Source: Berkiella sp963803015
Lineage (GTDB): Bacteria; Pseudomonadota; Gammaproteobacteria; Berkiellales; Berkiellaceae
Assembly (NCBI GenBank): GCA_963803015.1
Contig: CAWDKV010000003.1
Span: forward strand, 992,001 to 1,056,000
Length of the DNA: 64,000 bases
Reading direction: 5' to 3'
Each line of letters starts with the position of its first letter. The first letter of the stretch is position 1. Under the pieces are notes generated by a model that worked only from the letters and a program-made list of their open reading frames with translations, did no database searches and was not told where the DNA came from. Both the position numbers and the translations under genes were made by a program. Below, in pieces: positions 1 through 9,209 of this stretch.

Positions 1-1824
1 CTGGTGCACTATTGAAACCAACGCATTACTAGCATGCTTATTACCTGCTAAAACAATGGTAAGAGGAGAGCGTGCAAAATCTTGTGCTGCCAATAAATGT
101 GCAAACCCAAAGGGATTTTTAGCAGCTGCAGCGCCATACAGTTGATAGACCTTCTGTGCATAAGTGCGATAAGGGGTGTGTGTTGTTAGTTCAAAGAGGC
201 GAAATAATACAAACACACTTGCTGACATACCTGATGGTATTGCATTATCGTGTGGGATCCGGGGTCTTACCACCAGCTTCTCAGCGTCACGCGCAGTAAA
301 ATAAAATCCATCGTCCCAAAATTTGTCGAGAATGAGATCAGCTAATTGCTGCGCTTGAACAAGATAGTTTTTTTCAAAGCAAGATTCGTAGAGATCGAGA
401 AGTGCATTGGCAAGGAAAGCATAATCATCTAAAAAACCTGGTATCTTGGCTTTGCCGTCTTTCCAAGTTCGGTACAATTGTCCTTCAGTCGTAAAAAGAT
501 GCTGAAGAATAAAATCCGCTGCTCGCCTTGCGGCTGTTAGATATTCAATATTTCCTGTTGCTTGATAGGCTGCACAAAGCCCCTGAATCATTAAGGCATT
601 CCAGCTTGTTAGGATATTCTCATCGCGGTTTGGACGAACACGCATTGCTCGTGCAGCCAAGAGAGTTTGACTTAGCTCTGTAAGGTAGGCTTCTTCTTTG
701 ACCTCTAATTTTTGGGCGCGATAAAGTACACTTTTTCCATGCTCGAAATTACCTTCGTCTGTGACGCCATAAGCACGGCACACAAAAGCCCCTGCAGCCT
801 CACCTAGAATGGCTTTGATTTCTGCTGGCGCCCATACATAGTATTTTCCTTCTTCGCCTTCACTATCTGCGTCTTCACTTGCAAAGAAAGCACCTTCAGG
901 ATGGGCCATCTCTTGAAGTACGTAACGGATGGTGTGCTCAAAAATATGGCGCCATAATTCCTTGCCAGTCGCACGATAAGCATCCGCATAAAGCTTAACG
1001 AGTTGGCCATTGTCGTATAGCATTTTTTCAAAGTGGGGAACAGCCCAGCGTTCATCAACACTATAGCGAGCAAAGCCACCTGCTAAGTGATCGTAGAGCC
1101 CGCCATGAGCCATACCATCTAGCGTTAACGTCAAGGCGTGAAGCAATGCAGGATCTTCAGTGCGATGAAAAATACGCAAAATAAGATCGTAACAAGAAGG
1201 ATTGGGAAACTTCGGGGCACTGCCAAGTCCACCGTACACATTATCTGTATTTAGTGCCAGAAGTTGTGCGGCAACGGTGGAAGTAGCCTCAGCTTGTGGT
1301 AACAGTTCTGCTTTAAGATGATTTTCTAAAACTTGATAGCCTTTTAAAAGCTGTTCGACATTCTCTTGTATAGCCTGTCGGTTATGTTGCCAGGCATCAC
1401 TTATCCCAAGAATGACTCGTGTAAATCCGGGGCGACCATAACTCTCTTCTGCTGGAAAATAAGTGCCACCAAAAAAGGGCTCCCCTTGTGGTGTCATCAA
1501 TATCGTTAGCGGCCAACCACCGTTTTGGCCCATCATCTGAATAGCTTTTTGGTAGATCTCATCGATATCAGGTCTCTCTTGCCTGTCAACTTTAATGTTA
1601 ATAAATCGTTCATTCATAAGCTCAGCTATCTTCGGATTTTCAAAAGACTCATGCGCCATCACATGACACCAATGGCATGCTGCGTATCCTATGGATAAGT
1701 GGATTGGTTTGTCTTGCTCACGAGCGTGGCTAAAGGCTTCCTCTCCCCAGGGGTACCAGTCAACGGGGTTATGCGCATGTTGACGAAGATAGGGAGAGCT
1801 TTCATTAATCAATCGATTAGCCAT
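1..1824 (-). CDS. Thioredoxin-domain protein, YyaL/DUF255 family (3' end outside window)
   Basis: The reading frame is open from an ATG at 1824 to the window edge (608 codons, no stop), so the C-terminus is missing. The N-terminus has the family hallmarks: SSPYLRQHAHNPVDW at residues 9-23 and a thioredoxin-like CHWC at 50-53, followed by ESF and the GGWPL motif. Further on come the glycosidase-like helical part with VPHFEKMLYDN and a SEDADSEGEEG stretch. Members have an N-terminal thioredoxin fold joined to an (alpha/alpha)6-barrel resembling N-acylglucosamine 2-epimerases; their exact substrate is not settled. Family members are usually near 650-700 residues, so only a small part should be missing. 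It is transcribed divergently from the LuxR-type gene that follows. Confidence 0.9.
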   Translation of the reverse strand, partial: MANRLINESSPYLRQHAHNPVDWYPWGEEAFSHAREQDKPIHLSIGYAACHWCHVMAHESFENPKIAELMNERFINIKVDRQERPDIDEIYQKAIQMMGQNGGWPLTILMTPQGEPFFGGTYFPAEESYGRPGFTRVILGISDAWQHNRQAIQENVEQLLKGYQVLENHLKAELLPQAEATSTVAAQLLALNTDNVYGGLGSAPKFPNPSCYDLILRIFHRTEDPALLHALTLTLDGMAHGGLYDHLAGGFARYSVDERWAVPHFEKMLYDNGQLVKLYADAYRATGKELWRHIFEHTIRYVLQEMAHPEGAFFASEDADSEGEEGKYYVWAPAEIKAILGEAAGAFVCRAYGVTDEGNFEHGKSVLYRAQKLEVKEEAYLTELSQTLLAARAMRVRPNRDENILTSWNALMIQGLCAAYQATGNIEYLTAARRAADFILQHLFTTEGQLYRTWKDGKAKIPGFLDDYAFLANALLDLYESCFEKNYLVQAQQLADLILDKFWDDGFYFTARDAEKLVVRPRIPHDNAIPSGMSASVFVLFRLFELTTHTPYRTYAQKVYQLYGAAAAKNPFGFAHLLAAQDFARSPLTIVLAGNKHASNALVSIVHQ

Positions 1825-2068
1825 AGCTTATCTGCTTATTTAAGTAAAATCACAGTCTATCTTGTGGTGAAATTGGCATCAACTTTCATTTAATGAAGTA
1901 CAAAAGGGAGTATCCATTTTTAAAGTGGATGGATGTGCTCTGTTATGCCATGTTTATTTATTGACTTTCACCTTAGTATAAAGTAAGCTGCACACCTTAT
2001 AAGAGAGCCTTAATAGAACATAAAGCTGAAGTTTAATAATTGAATTTGCACGTGAGAGGATAGCCATC

Positions 2069-2800
2069 ATGGGGTCGAAACTCCCAGATACAAGTTCAGA
2101 TTTGATTCTAGATCGCTGTCATGAAGGGGTAAAACTAAAAAAACCTCATCCTAGATCCAAGATGCAATCTACACATTCACTCGATAAGATCTTTCAATTA
2201 CCCTGCAATATATATTTTGATAGCTATGATCACATCGCTGTAAACATGAATGAATTGAGTGTAAAGACATGTGGCTATATATCTGCTCAAGATATCATAG
2301 GGCGTTCAGGTCTTGAATTCTTCACGAAAGAAACAGCCTTGCGAGGTGCGCGCAATCAAATAGAAGTCATGAAGACTGGTAAAATGAATATCATTCAAGA
2401 TACCCTAATAAGACATGATGATGTGCCGTATTCTTACGTTAGCATTTCTTTTCCATGGTATTCAGAAGAAAATAAGATCCTCGGTGTTTTTGGTTGTTCT
2501 TTTTCTCAACAGGCAATAGCAGAAGGTTTTATGAATTTGTATGAATTGGGACTGTTATCTAAACCCAAGAAACCACCAGTATTGTCTATTTCATTTAATA
2601 AACATTTTTCTAGGCGTGAAATACAATGTATTGAGCTGATTATGCAGGGTAAATCACCCAAAGAAATCGCTAAATTTTTGGATCTTTCATATCGTACAAT
2701 AGAACATTATATTGCTAATATAAAGGACAAATTTAATGTCAAAACCAAAGCGGAACTAATGGTTAAGGTGAATGAATGGTTAGCATCAGATCATCTGTAA
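2069..2800 (+). CDS. PAS-LuxR family transcriptional regulator
   Basis: The protein has 243 residues. Residues about 40-155 look like a PAS sensor domain (IIGRSGLEFF near 77-86, then a beta-rich stretch). Residues about 178-240 form a GerE/LuxR helix-turn-helix with FSRREIQCIELIMQGKSPKE and a recognition helix in LSYRTIEHYIANI. It should bind DNA through the C-terminus and respond to a small ligand or redox cue through the PAS domain; no receiver domain is visible, so it is not a classical response regulator. A GAGAGG ribosome site sits about 9 nt before the ATG. Its 3' end overlaps the next gene by 25 bp, so the exporter is probably translationally coupled. PAS-HTH proteins of this size are frequent in Legionellales. 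Confidence 0.85.
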   Translation: MGSKLPDTSSDLILDRCHEGVKLKKPHPRSKMQSTHSLDKIFQLPCNIYFDSYDHIAVNMNELSVKTCGYISAQDIIGRSGLEFFTKETALRGARNQIEVMKTGKMNIIQDTLIRHDDVPYSYVSISFPWYSEENKILGVFGCSFSQQAIAEGFMNLYELGLLSKPKKPPVLSISFNKHFSRREIQCIELIMQGKSPKEIAKFLDLSYRTIEHYIANIKDKFNVKTKAELMVKVNEWLASDHL

Positions 2801-3660
2801 ACTTAAAAACCAAAATAACTGCTATTTTTTGGTTTATTTTTGCTCTTTTCGTTTGTAACTTGAATGATTTTATCGTCAAAATCTTAGCTCAAGATTTTCA
2901 CTTTTGGCAAATTACAGCAAATCGTTTTTTCTTCTGTATGATAACTCTCGTCCCCTTTTTACTTTTAAAAGGTAAAAAACAGCTTCGCACAAAAATTATT
3001 CCATTTCATTTTTATCGAGGCACATTATTGGTTGCAGCGACCGCATTATGGTGCTTAGGGATGAAAAAAGTACAGTTGTCCACTGCCACAGTCATCACTT
3101 TTTCAAATCCATTACTCGTTTTAATCTTTGCCTCTATCTTGTTACAAGAAAAGCTGACACCTTTGAGGATAACGATGACAATTGTCGGCTTTCTAGGTGT
3201 TTTATTCATTGTTTTGACTAACAAATTCGTACTCTTGCAAGGCAATCCTGAATTGATGGTGATTGCAGCAGCACTTTACGCATTATCCAATGTGGCAAAT
3301 AAAAAATATGCTAAAGACGAATCCATTTTATCAATGCTCTTTTATCCTGCTTTATTTGGACTACTCTTGTCAGGCTATTTTGCTATTCCCTATTGGACAG
3401 AGGCTTCTTTGAATCAAATTGGATTATTTTTTTTACTAGGATTATTTGCAAATTTAATATTATTTAGTGTTATTACAGCCTATAAAAAAATAGATGCAAC
3501 ATTTTTATCACCTTTGCAATATTTCGAATTAATTCCATCTATTCTTCTTAGCATCTTATTTTTCAAGGAAAATATTTCTTTCTACACCATTGTAGGCGCG
3601 GTGATTATAATCTTTAGCTCACTTTGTATCTTTTATGAGAAAGTAGACGTTTCGCATTAA
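2776..3660 (+). CDS. EamA/DMT superfamily transporter
   Basis: A protein of 294 residues with about ten hydrophobic segments and the two-fold EamA repeat typical of drug/metabolite transporters, at the usual family length. Short charged loops (for example after residue 65 and near residue 175) separate the helices. It would act in the inner membrane as an exporter of a metabolite that cannot be named from sequence. The start at 2776 lies inside the upstream PAS-LuxR gene (25 bp overlap, different frame), which suggests coupled translation and a regulator-transporter pair. No later in-frame ATG precedes the first membrane helix, which supports this start. Confidence 0.85.
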   Translation: MVSIRSSVNLKTKITAIFWFIFALFVCNLNDFIVKILAQDFHFWQITANRFFFCMITLVPFLLLKGKKQLRTKIIPFHFYRGTLLVAATALWCLGMKKVQLSTATVITFSNPLLVLIFASILLQEKLTPLRITMTIVGFLGVLFIVLTNKFVLLQGNPELMVIAAALYALSNVANKKYAKDESILSMLFYPALFGLLLSGYFAIPYWTEASLNQIGLFFLLGLFANLILFSVITAYKKIDATFLSPLQYFELIPSILLSILFFKENISFYTIVGAVIIIFSSLCIFYEKVDVSH

Positions 3661-3673
3661 TTTTGAGTGCCTA

Positions 3674-4816
3674 CTATTGTAGGGATGGTTTTCGCACTTT
3701 TTCATTAACTTGAGCGCCAGGCCTTTCTTGGAGCGCTAGTACCTTATTCTCTGTAATTTTTTTATAATGTTCGAAGTCTATAAGAATATTCTTTCTTAGA
3801 TTATTGGGTAGGCGTTGGAGGTAATTGTTGCGTAGGTCAAGACTATGAAGCTTGTTCATCTCTCCTATTTCATTTGGTAGAAATTGGATCTCATTGTTGC
3901 TAAGATTTAACCATCCTAGGTTTCTCAACAGAAAGATTTCAATAGGCAAAATTTGAAGATTGTTACTTTTAAGATAAAGGTAGGTAAGATTTTTTAATTG
4001 CCCTATTTCAGGAGGAATGTCTTGCAGATTGTTATTGCAAAGATCAAGAGTGACAAGCATTTCTAATTGTCCTATTTCAGGAGGTATGTTTAGGAGTTGA
4101 TTGTTATTAAATCTAAAAGTTTTAAGGTTCTTTAACCGAGTTATTTCGGGAGGTATATTCTGAATCCAATTATAACCAAGGTATAAATGTTCTAGCTGTG
4201 TCCAATAGTTCCTGTATTTTCGTTTAGTTAAAATTTTTCTAGGGAAACGAGTGATATTGCAATGTGAGCAATGGAGCGATTTAGGATCCTTAAAATCACT
4301 TTTTTCAATGTTTACCCCAAAGGATTCTTGAATTTTTACTTCAAAGATCTCAGCATTAATTCTATTTAACGCTTCTTCACGCAAAAATAATTCACGAATA
4401 TCATCAGATTCGTTTACTTCTCTTCGTAGTACATCAAAACATCGCTGTATCGTAGCGTTTCTAATTTTGTCATCCAATAAGAGTGCATGTTCTAGTAATT
4501 TTATTTCCCTTTTTTGTTTTTCTAAAACATGATGAATTCCATTTGGCCATTCTCCTTGGGGTAGCTTTGCGGTCATCTTTTTAAGATATTGTTCATAACG
4601 ATGTTTATCTGTTGCTCTTTGGAACTGATGGCAAACAAGATTTGCACTAGGTGAAAATACATGATCAAGAGGAGTTGCTTTTTCTATAATAATGGCCAAT
4701 ACATCAAGTGGAAGCGACAGTATTGAAGTTTGCGGCTTAGTTCTAAATAGCCATGTATAAACACGCGTGGCTAGCTTCGCTATAACCGTATATAGATTTA
4801 ACATCTTTCTAGTCAT
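3674..4816 (-). CDS. F-box-like, leucine-rich repeat protein (candidate effector)
   Basis: A protein of 380 residues. Around residues 32-80 there is an F-box-like segment: LSLPLDVLAIIIEKA, then NLVCHQFQRATD, matching the LPxxLLxxI...VCRxW pattern of F-box domains. A helical region follows (about 80-175), then CSHCNITRFP at about 183-192 and six 23-residue LRRs of the type LxxLxLxxNxLxxIPPEIGxL up to about residue 355. No signal peptide is visible. In Legionella, F-box proteins such as AnkB and LegU1 recruit host SCF ubiquitin ligases, with the repeat domain choosing the target; the same role here is inference. It overlaps the upstream gene by 4 bp (ATGA), so the two form an operon. A paralogue lies at 18540-19559. 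Confidence 0.78.
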   Translation of the reverse strand: MTRKMLNLYTVIAKLATRVYTWLFRTKPQTSILSLPLDVLAIIIEKATPLDHVFSPSANLVCHQFQRATDKHRYEQYLKKMTAKLPQGEWPNGIHHVLEKQKREIKLLEHALLLDDKIRNATIQRCFDVLRREVNESDDIRELFLREEALNRINAEIFEVKIQESFGVNIEKSDFKDPKSLHCSHCNITRFPRKILTKRKYRNYWTQLEHLYLGYNWIQNIPPEITRLKNLKTFRFNNNQLLNIPPEIGQLEMLVTLDLCNNNLQDIPPEIGQLKNLTYLYLKSNNLQILPIEIFLLRNLGWLNLSNNEIQFLPNEIGEMNKLHSLDLRNNYLQRLPNNLRKNILIDFEHYKKITENKVLALQERPGAQVNEKVRKPSLQ

Positions 4817-5901
4817 ACTTTTAAGCGTATAGTTTGTTCAACTTTGTGGATTTGATTTAATAAGTAATGATCTTTACTATTGAGCGTACATTCTCCAGGG
4901 TTTTTCCCAAAATAATGGCGAACTCGATACCACATCTCTTTGAGAGTGTCTAATAGCAAAAGAACAAAATCCTCTTCGATATTTTTATGTTTAAGTGAAT
5001 TTGTACAATCATTCACAATATTATCGATTTGGTTACACCAGGCTGTCACTTTGGTTGTTTCAATTCGATTGGGGTAAGCTTGAATAGCACTGATTTCACT
5101 TTTAAGCGTTTGCAATTTTTGCAGAGTAGTTGATATTTCTGTTACTTTTCTGCCCTGTGAATGCAACTGGTTTTCTCGCTGCTTTAATAAATTAATTATT
5201 TGATCCAAGCCAAAATTTAAAGCATAAAAACTCTCTAGCACAGGACGATGTAACTCTTGTTCAGGTGTCAGTTCTAGATGAGGATTGTCAGAAATGGTTA
5301 ATGGGCTATTCCAATAGATAAATTCTCTACCGTCTTGTTGAGTTTGTTCTATAGTCAAAGGTCTTACGTTGGAAGTATATCGAGGGAGTTCTAAAAAGCC
5401 ATGTAAATTTTTAACATCTAATCCGATTCGTTCTAGCTTTTGAAGAATATATCTTTTGCAATTATTACCGGTGAATAAATTAAACATAGGTCCACCAGGT
5501 TTGTCAGGCATTGGACGAGAATTTTTATTAAGATCTATTTTTGTTTTTTCATCACCTAATATGCGCCGATCAGCATTAATATCGGCCAGTAACAGTTCTA
5601 ATTGTTGTTGCGAGACTTGGAAAGTCTTATGATACATACCTTCGCTGCCAACAATACTTTTGAAATCTTCTTCTTTAACACGACCGCGACTAATGGGTTT
5701 ATATTTTAAAAAGCGCATATAGCGACTGTACAAACCTATACCATCTAAAATCTCTACGCGAGCATTTTCTTTTTGAGTATGATCCAACTGATTAATTAAT
5801 AAAAAAGCATGACCCAATGGATTGGTATTGTGAGTCATGATGGCAAAGGTCACAAAATAATCAACTGTGGGAGATTTTTTGACGGTCATAATAGGGCTCA
5901 C
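4813..5901 (-). CDS. Unknown protein with GHAF...NNC motif, operon partner of the F-box/LRR gene
   Basis: A protein of 362 residues from a GTG start (an ATG four codons later is the alternative). I do not recognise the family with certainty. The N-terminal half (about 1-200) has a hydrophobic GHAFLLI strand near residue 30, a VEILDGIGLYS stretch, and a GNNCKRYILQKL helix near residue 145. A histidine followed much later by a cysteine at a helix start is the order seen in circularly permuted NlpC/P60 cysteine hydrolases, so a thiol hydrolase or acyltransferase is possible but unproven. The C-terminal half is helical and probably coiled-coil. It ends in a 4-bp overlap with the F-box/LRR gene, so both are translated from one message. 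Confidence 0.65.
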   Translation of the reverse strand: MSPIMTVKKSPTVDYFVTFAIMTHNTNPLGHAFLLINQLDHTQKENARVEILDGIGLYSRYMRFLKYKPISRGRVKEEDFKSIVGSEGMYHKTFQVSQQQLELLLADINADRRILGDEKTKIDLNKNSRPMPDKPGGPMFNLFTGNNCKRYILQKLERIGLDVKNLHGFLELPRYTSNVRPLTIEQTQQDGREFIYWNSPLTISDNPHLELTPEQELHRPVLESFYALNFGLDQIINLLKQRENQLHSQGRKVTEISTTLQKLQTLKSEISAIQAYPNRIETTKVTAWCNQIDNIVNDCTNSLKHKNIEEDFVLLLLDTLKEMWYRVRHYFGKNPGECTLNSKDHYLLNQIHKVEQTIRLKV

Positions 5902-6016
5902 TTTTCTTGCATACTTTGAAGATTTTTTTATCTAAAACACTTTTTACGTTGTTGATTTTATTGAGATATAATTCAATAAAATAGGGTAAATTTACCGTAA
6001 GATACAAAGATAATGG

Positions 6017-6232
6017 TTACTCAGGTATCTTTTGATATACACGCTTTGGGAGTAAAGTGTCAGGGATTTTACCTTTTTTATTTTCTCTCAAGATATGTCC
6101 TGTTTCATCAACAGGCGCAAGATAATCCTTTAAATTGAAATCAATAGTAGAGGCATTTTTCTCTTTTTTGCTAGAGGAGAAAGGCATTAAGTCTTTAGGT
6201 TGATTGGGTTCTTTTGATTTTGATATTATCAC
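6017..6232 (-). CDS. Small hydrophilic protein, 71 residues
   Basis: Lysine- and proline-rich protein without membrane segments or a recognisable domain. It starts at a GTG whose four bases GTGA (6229-6232) overlap the stop of the upstream LRR gene, the arrangement expected of a translationally coupled real gene. No function can be assigned. It could also be a detached C-terminal part of the LRR protein created by a frameshift, because the two frames meet exactly at the overlap. Confidence 0.5.
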   Translation of the reverse strand: MIISKSKEPNQPKDLMPFSSSKKEKNASTIDFNLKDYLAPVDETGHILRENKKGKIPDTLLPKRVYQKIPE

Positions 6233-7026
6233 ATCTTCAATTCATTGAGTTTTTTGCTGAGAGCGGCATTTTCTTCTTCGTTAAGCGCTTCACGTGTATC
6301 CTGAGTCGGGCTTTCTTTAAATTCAAATAATAGCGGGCGCATTTCTTCTTGACGTTTTTCCCGTTGCTTACAAAAGCCAGCAAGTGCTTTTTTGGTATTT
6401 AAGCCTGTTTTTCGATTCGCTAAGTTAATAATCAAAAACCTAAGCTCTTTCGGCACGCTTTGCAATATTTCCCATACAAATTTTAATTGCTCCTCTTCGT
6501 TGCAATTTTCGTATTTCTTGTTAACTGTCAATTGTCTGGTGACATTAGTATGCATCGATGCAAACATCAAAGGAGCGGCAAGATGCCTTCTAAAATTATT
6601 CTTAGCCAGTGCTCTTTGTAGGATTATTTCAGCTTCCTGTCCAATGTCGCCAAGGTTAGCTGTGGTCACCTGCGTGCCTTTGAGGCACAGCGCAAAATCT
6701 TTGGCACCTTGCGCGCCAATTGGGTTAACACCAAGGTAAACCGCAGTCACTTGCGTACCTTGAAGGTTTTGTACAAAATCTTTGGCGCCTTGGGGGCCGA
6801 TCCCGTTACCCATAAGGTCTACCGTGGCCACCTGTGTGCCTTGTAAAGCTGTTGCGAGCAGAGCTAAGTTTTTTGTGCCTAAGCTTCTTTTGGCCAAAAC
6901 AAGATTGGTTAAATTTTCTTGCGCAAGATAAGCTCTAAAATCATTAAAGTTACCATTGAAAACCTCTGTTAACAACGTATTTAACGATTTTTTAACTTTG
7001 GAAGACATATTTTTTGGACCATTCAT
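6229..7026 (-). CDS. RI-type leucine-rich repeat protein (candidate effector)
   Basis: A protein of 265 residues. Residues about 40-140 hold ribonuclease-inhibitor-type LRRs of about 28 residues with the unit GTQVxxVxLGxNxIGxQGAKDF; three units are clear (LQGTQVATVDLMGNGIGPQG, then two close copies). The DNA of these units is also repetitive, which points to recent duplication. The second half (about 150-265) is helical and charged, with no recognised domain. Such GTQV-type LRR proteins are common in Legionella, Berkiella and amoeba-associated bacteria and are usually regarded as host-interacting. The gene leads a two-gene operon with the small downstream protein. Confidence 0.75.
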   Translation of the reverse strand: MNGPKNMSSKVKKSLNTLLTEVFNGNFNDFRAYLAQENLTNLVLAKRSLGTKNLALLATALQGTQVATVDLMGNGIGPQGAKDFVQNLQGTQVTAVYLGVNPIGAQGAKDFALCLKGTQVTTANLGDIGQEAEIILQRALAKNNFRRHLAAPLMFASMHTNVTRQLTVNKKYENCNEEEQLKFVWEILQSVPKELRFLIINLANRKTGLNTKKALAGFCKQREKRQEEMRPLLFEFKESPTQDTREALNEEENAALSKKLNELKM

Positions 7027-7240
7027 AGGTTTTTTCTTGAATACCCCGGATAAAACATTTTTAGATTGAGTGAAAGATTATCATGAATTTAATTTAAAAG
7101 GCATGGAAACCAGATAGGCTGACCTTGTTAGCGTAATTGGGAGTAGAAAGTAGGGTTTTTGCGTATCTTAAAGCGCGCAAAACGCCTACTCAAGTGAACA
7201 TACTCTTATTTTTTGCTATAGGGGAGGGCTGTAGGTCAAT

Positions 7241-8908
7241 CTAGCTTAATTTTTTTCGTTTTATTTTTTTATCAATTGCGCTAATAACCTCTTCAGTTTT
7301 GCCTTGTAATAATTCAACATTTTTGGCCATATTTTTTCTTTTAAAGCCTTTTTGCTCTTGAGCTTCAATGTAAGCAGGAGGGAGTCTTATCACATCATAT
7401 GTTTTTGCATCTGCGAGCATTTCGAAGGGCTTGCGGACGTCATTATTAGGCCGTGGTCTCATTGATGGCACGATTTTTGCTACCAACTCTCTCAACCATG
7501 CGTACCACCAGTTGCTGCTAGTGTTTGCAAGCCTACTCTTTGATGGCGCCGCTTTTGCCGCCAACCATGACAACTTTGGAAAGCCATCCTTGTGCGTATA
7601 GGGCGAAACAGGCATAGTCTGTGTTTCTTTACTTTGCTTTAATTGATCAATTAGTATCACTTGGATATTAGCTATACCATGTTGTTCAAAATATTTCATT
7701 GTCATTAAACGATGTTCTTCGGTATCTACCGCTATCGTTTTAATATCTCTTCCTATCTTAAGGGGGTCTTTTGAGCGATACTCAGCTTTGAGACGTTCAA
7801 ATTTTTCACCTTTTTCACATAGCAAGATAACAGGGAAAGGATTTTGGACAAAATAGAGTTGTTGTGGTGAAAGTTTAGATTCAATTGGATCTTTTTTCAT
7901 TAGTTTATCAAAGATGTTAGCGCGGATCTCAAGTTCCTGAATATAATTAAACCGTGCATTTTTATCAAAGGGGGGTAGAGAGCTATAATGTCCATTTGTT
8001 ATAAGATAGTATCTATATAACATCTGGTCTAACAATAGTTCACCATCGCACTCATTCCAAAATTTATTAATGATAATCAAAAGGAGGTTGCCATCCTTAG
8101 GGTCATTTTGACTTTTCAATTTAAATGGGCAAAAAGCGGGCAAGCCAATTTTTTCGTTTGCTGGAATGTGAAAAATATCAATAATTTGTTTAAGTGTTTG
8201 TTCTGATGGGTTATTAACGCTATCTTTCAAATCGATATCTAGCGCGCAAAATTTATTTGATATTGCTTCACAATTAAAGTGCTTTCTAATATGTTCAAAT
8301 ACAGGATCTTGAGAAATGGCAGCAGGATGTGAGCTGATTAAATTGTTGATGACTCCTAGATCAACATCAATGTATTTCCCTAAAAGTAATAAAAAATAAT
8401 TGTATTGTAAATAACCCCGTAACTGCTTTAATACTTCAATAGATTTTAAATGCGCTTCTTTTGTAAAACAATCAGATTGTATGACTCTTGCTAGCATTAT
8501 CAATAGTGGATTAAGATTGTTAAAGTTACATTGATGGACATAATCTAAATATCCCTCCAAATTTTCAGTGTCTTTAGCAAATGAAGGAAGGTTGGTAGAG
8601 GCATATCCAATAATTGCCTCTAAACCATAGTGATGACCCATCAGTTCACCAAAACAGGGGTTACATCGTGTTAGTAAGGTACTAAGGCCGCCTTGTGTAA
8701 TTTCACCTCCCATTGGGGCAAGCAAAAATTTTTCTAACATATCAATACTGGATATGAGCTGAAATTCCGTTTTATCAAGTAGCGCAAAAATGCTTGAATT
8801 AGTACCATGAATACGAGGGTTGTATGTTATTGGAAGAGGTACTTTTTCACTAGTAGTTGCGGGTTCTCTCCAGAAAGTGTGCATAAAATGAATAATGAAA
8901 TTTCTCAC
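7241..8908 (-). CDS. Large protein of unknown function with N-terminal IHGTNS motif
   Basis: A protein of 555 residues from a GTG start. It has no signal peptide and no clear membrane helix. Close to the N-terminus it reads NPRIHGTNSSIFALL, then LLAPMGGEITQGG: an HGT motif followed by a serine and a G-E loop. HGT is also the first active-site motif of PARP/KptA-like ADP-ribosyltransferases, so such a fold is conceivable, but I could not place the other motifs with confidence. The middle is helical; near residues 370-450 there is FPVILLCEKGEKFERL and a beta-rich stretch, and the last 100 residues are basic. The 214 bp upstream of the neighbouring LRR operon separate the units. Size and setting suggest a secreted effector (inference). 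Confidence 0.6.
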   Translation of the reverse strand: MRNFIIHFMHTFWREPATTSEKVPLPITYNPRIHGTNSSIFALLDKTEFQLISSIDMLEKFLLAPMGGEITQGGLSTLLTRCNPCFGELMGHHYGLEAIIGYASTNLPSFAKDTENLEGYLDYVHQCNFNNLNPLLIMLARVIQSDCFTKEAHLKSIEVLKQLRGYLQYNYFLLLLGKYIDVDLGVINNLISSHPAAISQDPVFEHIRKHFNCEAISNKFCALDIDLKDSVNNPSEQTLKQIIDIFHIPANEKIGLPAFCPFKLKSQNDPKDGNLLLIIINKFWNECDGELLLDQMLYRYYLITNGHYSSLPPFDKNARFNYIQELEIRANIFDKLMKKDPIESKLSPQQLYFVQNPFPVILLCEKGEKFERLKAEYRSKDPLKIGRDIKTIAVDTEEHRLMTMKYFEQHGIANIQVILIDQLKQSKETQTMPVSPYTHKDGFPKLSWLAAKAAPSKSRLANTSSNWWYAWLRELVAKIVPSMRPRPNNDVRKPFEMLADAKTYDVIRLPPAYIEAQEQKGFKRKNMAKNVELLQGKTEEVISAIDKKIKRKKLS

Positions 8909-9209
8909 ATTTTACCTGCTATTAAAGTATTTTTGGTATTTTAACACAATATTTTGAAGAAGCTATTCTTAAAACCTTCATTTGCGGGAAAAGGGATGCA
9001 ATCTTTAAAATAGGTGAATATTCTCTGTTATTTTGTCATGCGTGCCGTGAAAACAGTTGTCGTTTTCGTGCTGATCGTTCTGCTAGAGGGCATTCATTTC
9101 TATCTCACTTGGATAGTCAGCGGTGGTTAAATCTATAGTGATCATCTAATCAATCAAGAACCTATAAAAAATGCCGATTGACAGATAGAGATCAAAAAAG
9201 GGGACTGCT
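8909..9209. other. Intergenic stretch without a supported gene
   Basis: This 301-bp divergent gap contains the 5' ends of both flanking genes. On the plus strand a 30-codon hydrophobic ORF (9038-9130) can be read, but it has no good ribosome site. I see no RNA gene. AT-rich tracts on both sides are compatible with divergent promoters. Confidence 0.4.

Noticed and set aside
9038..9130. 30-codon hydrophobic plus-strand ORF in the 8909-9209 gap
   Set aside because: No ribosome site and no recognisable relative; composition alone does not support a gene.
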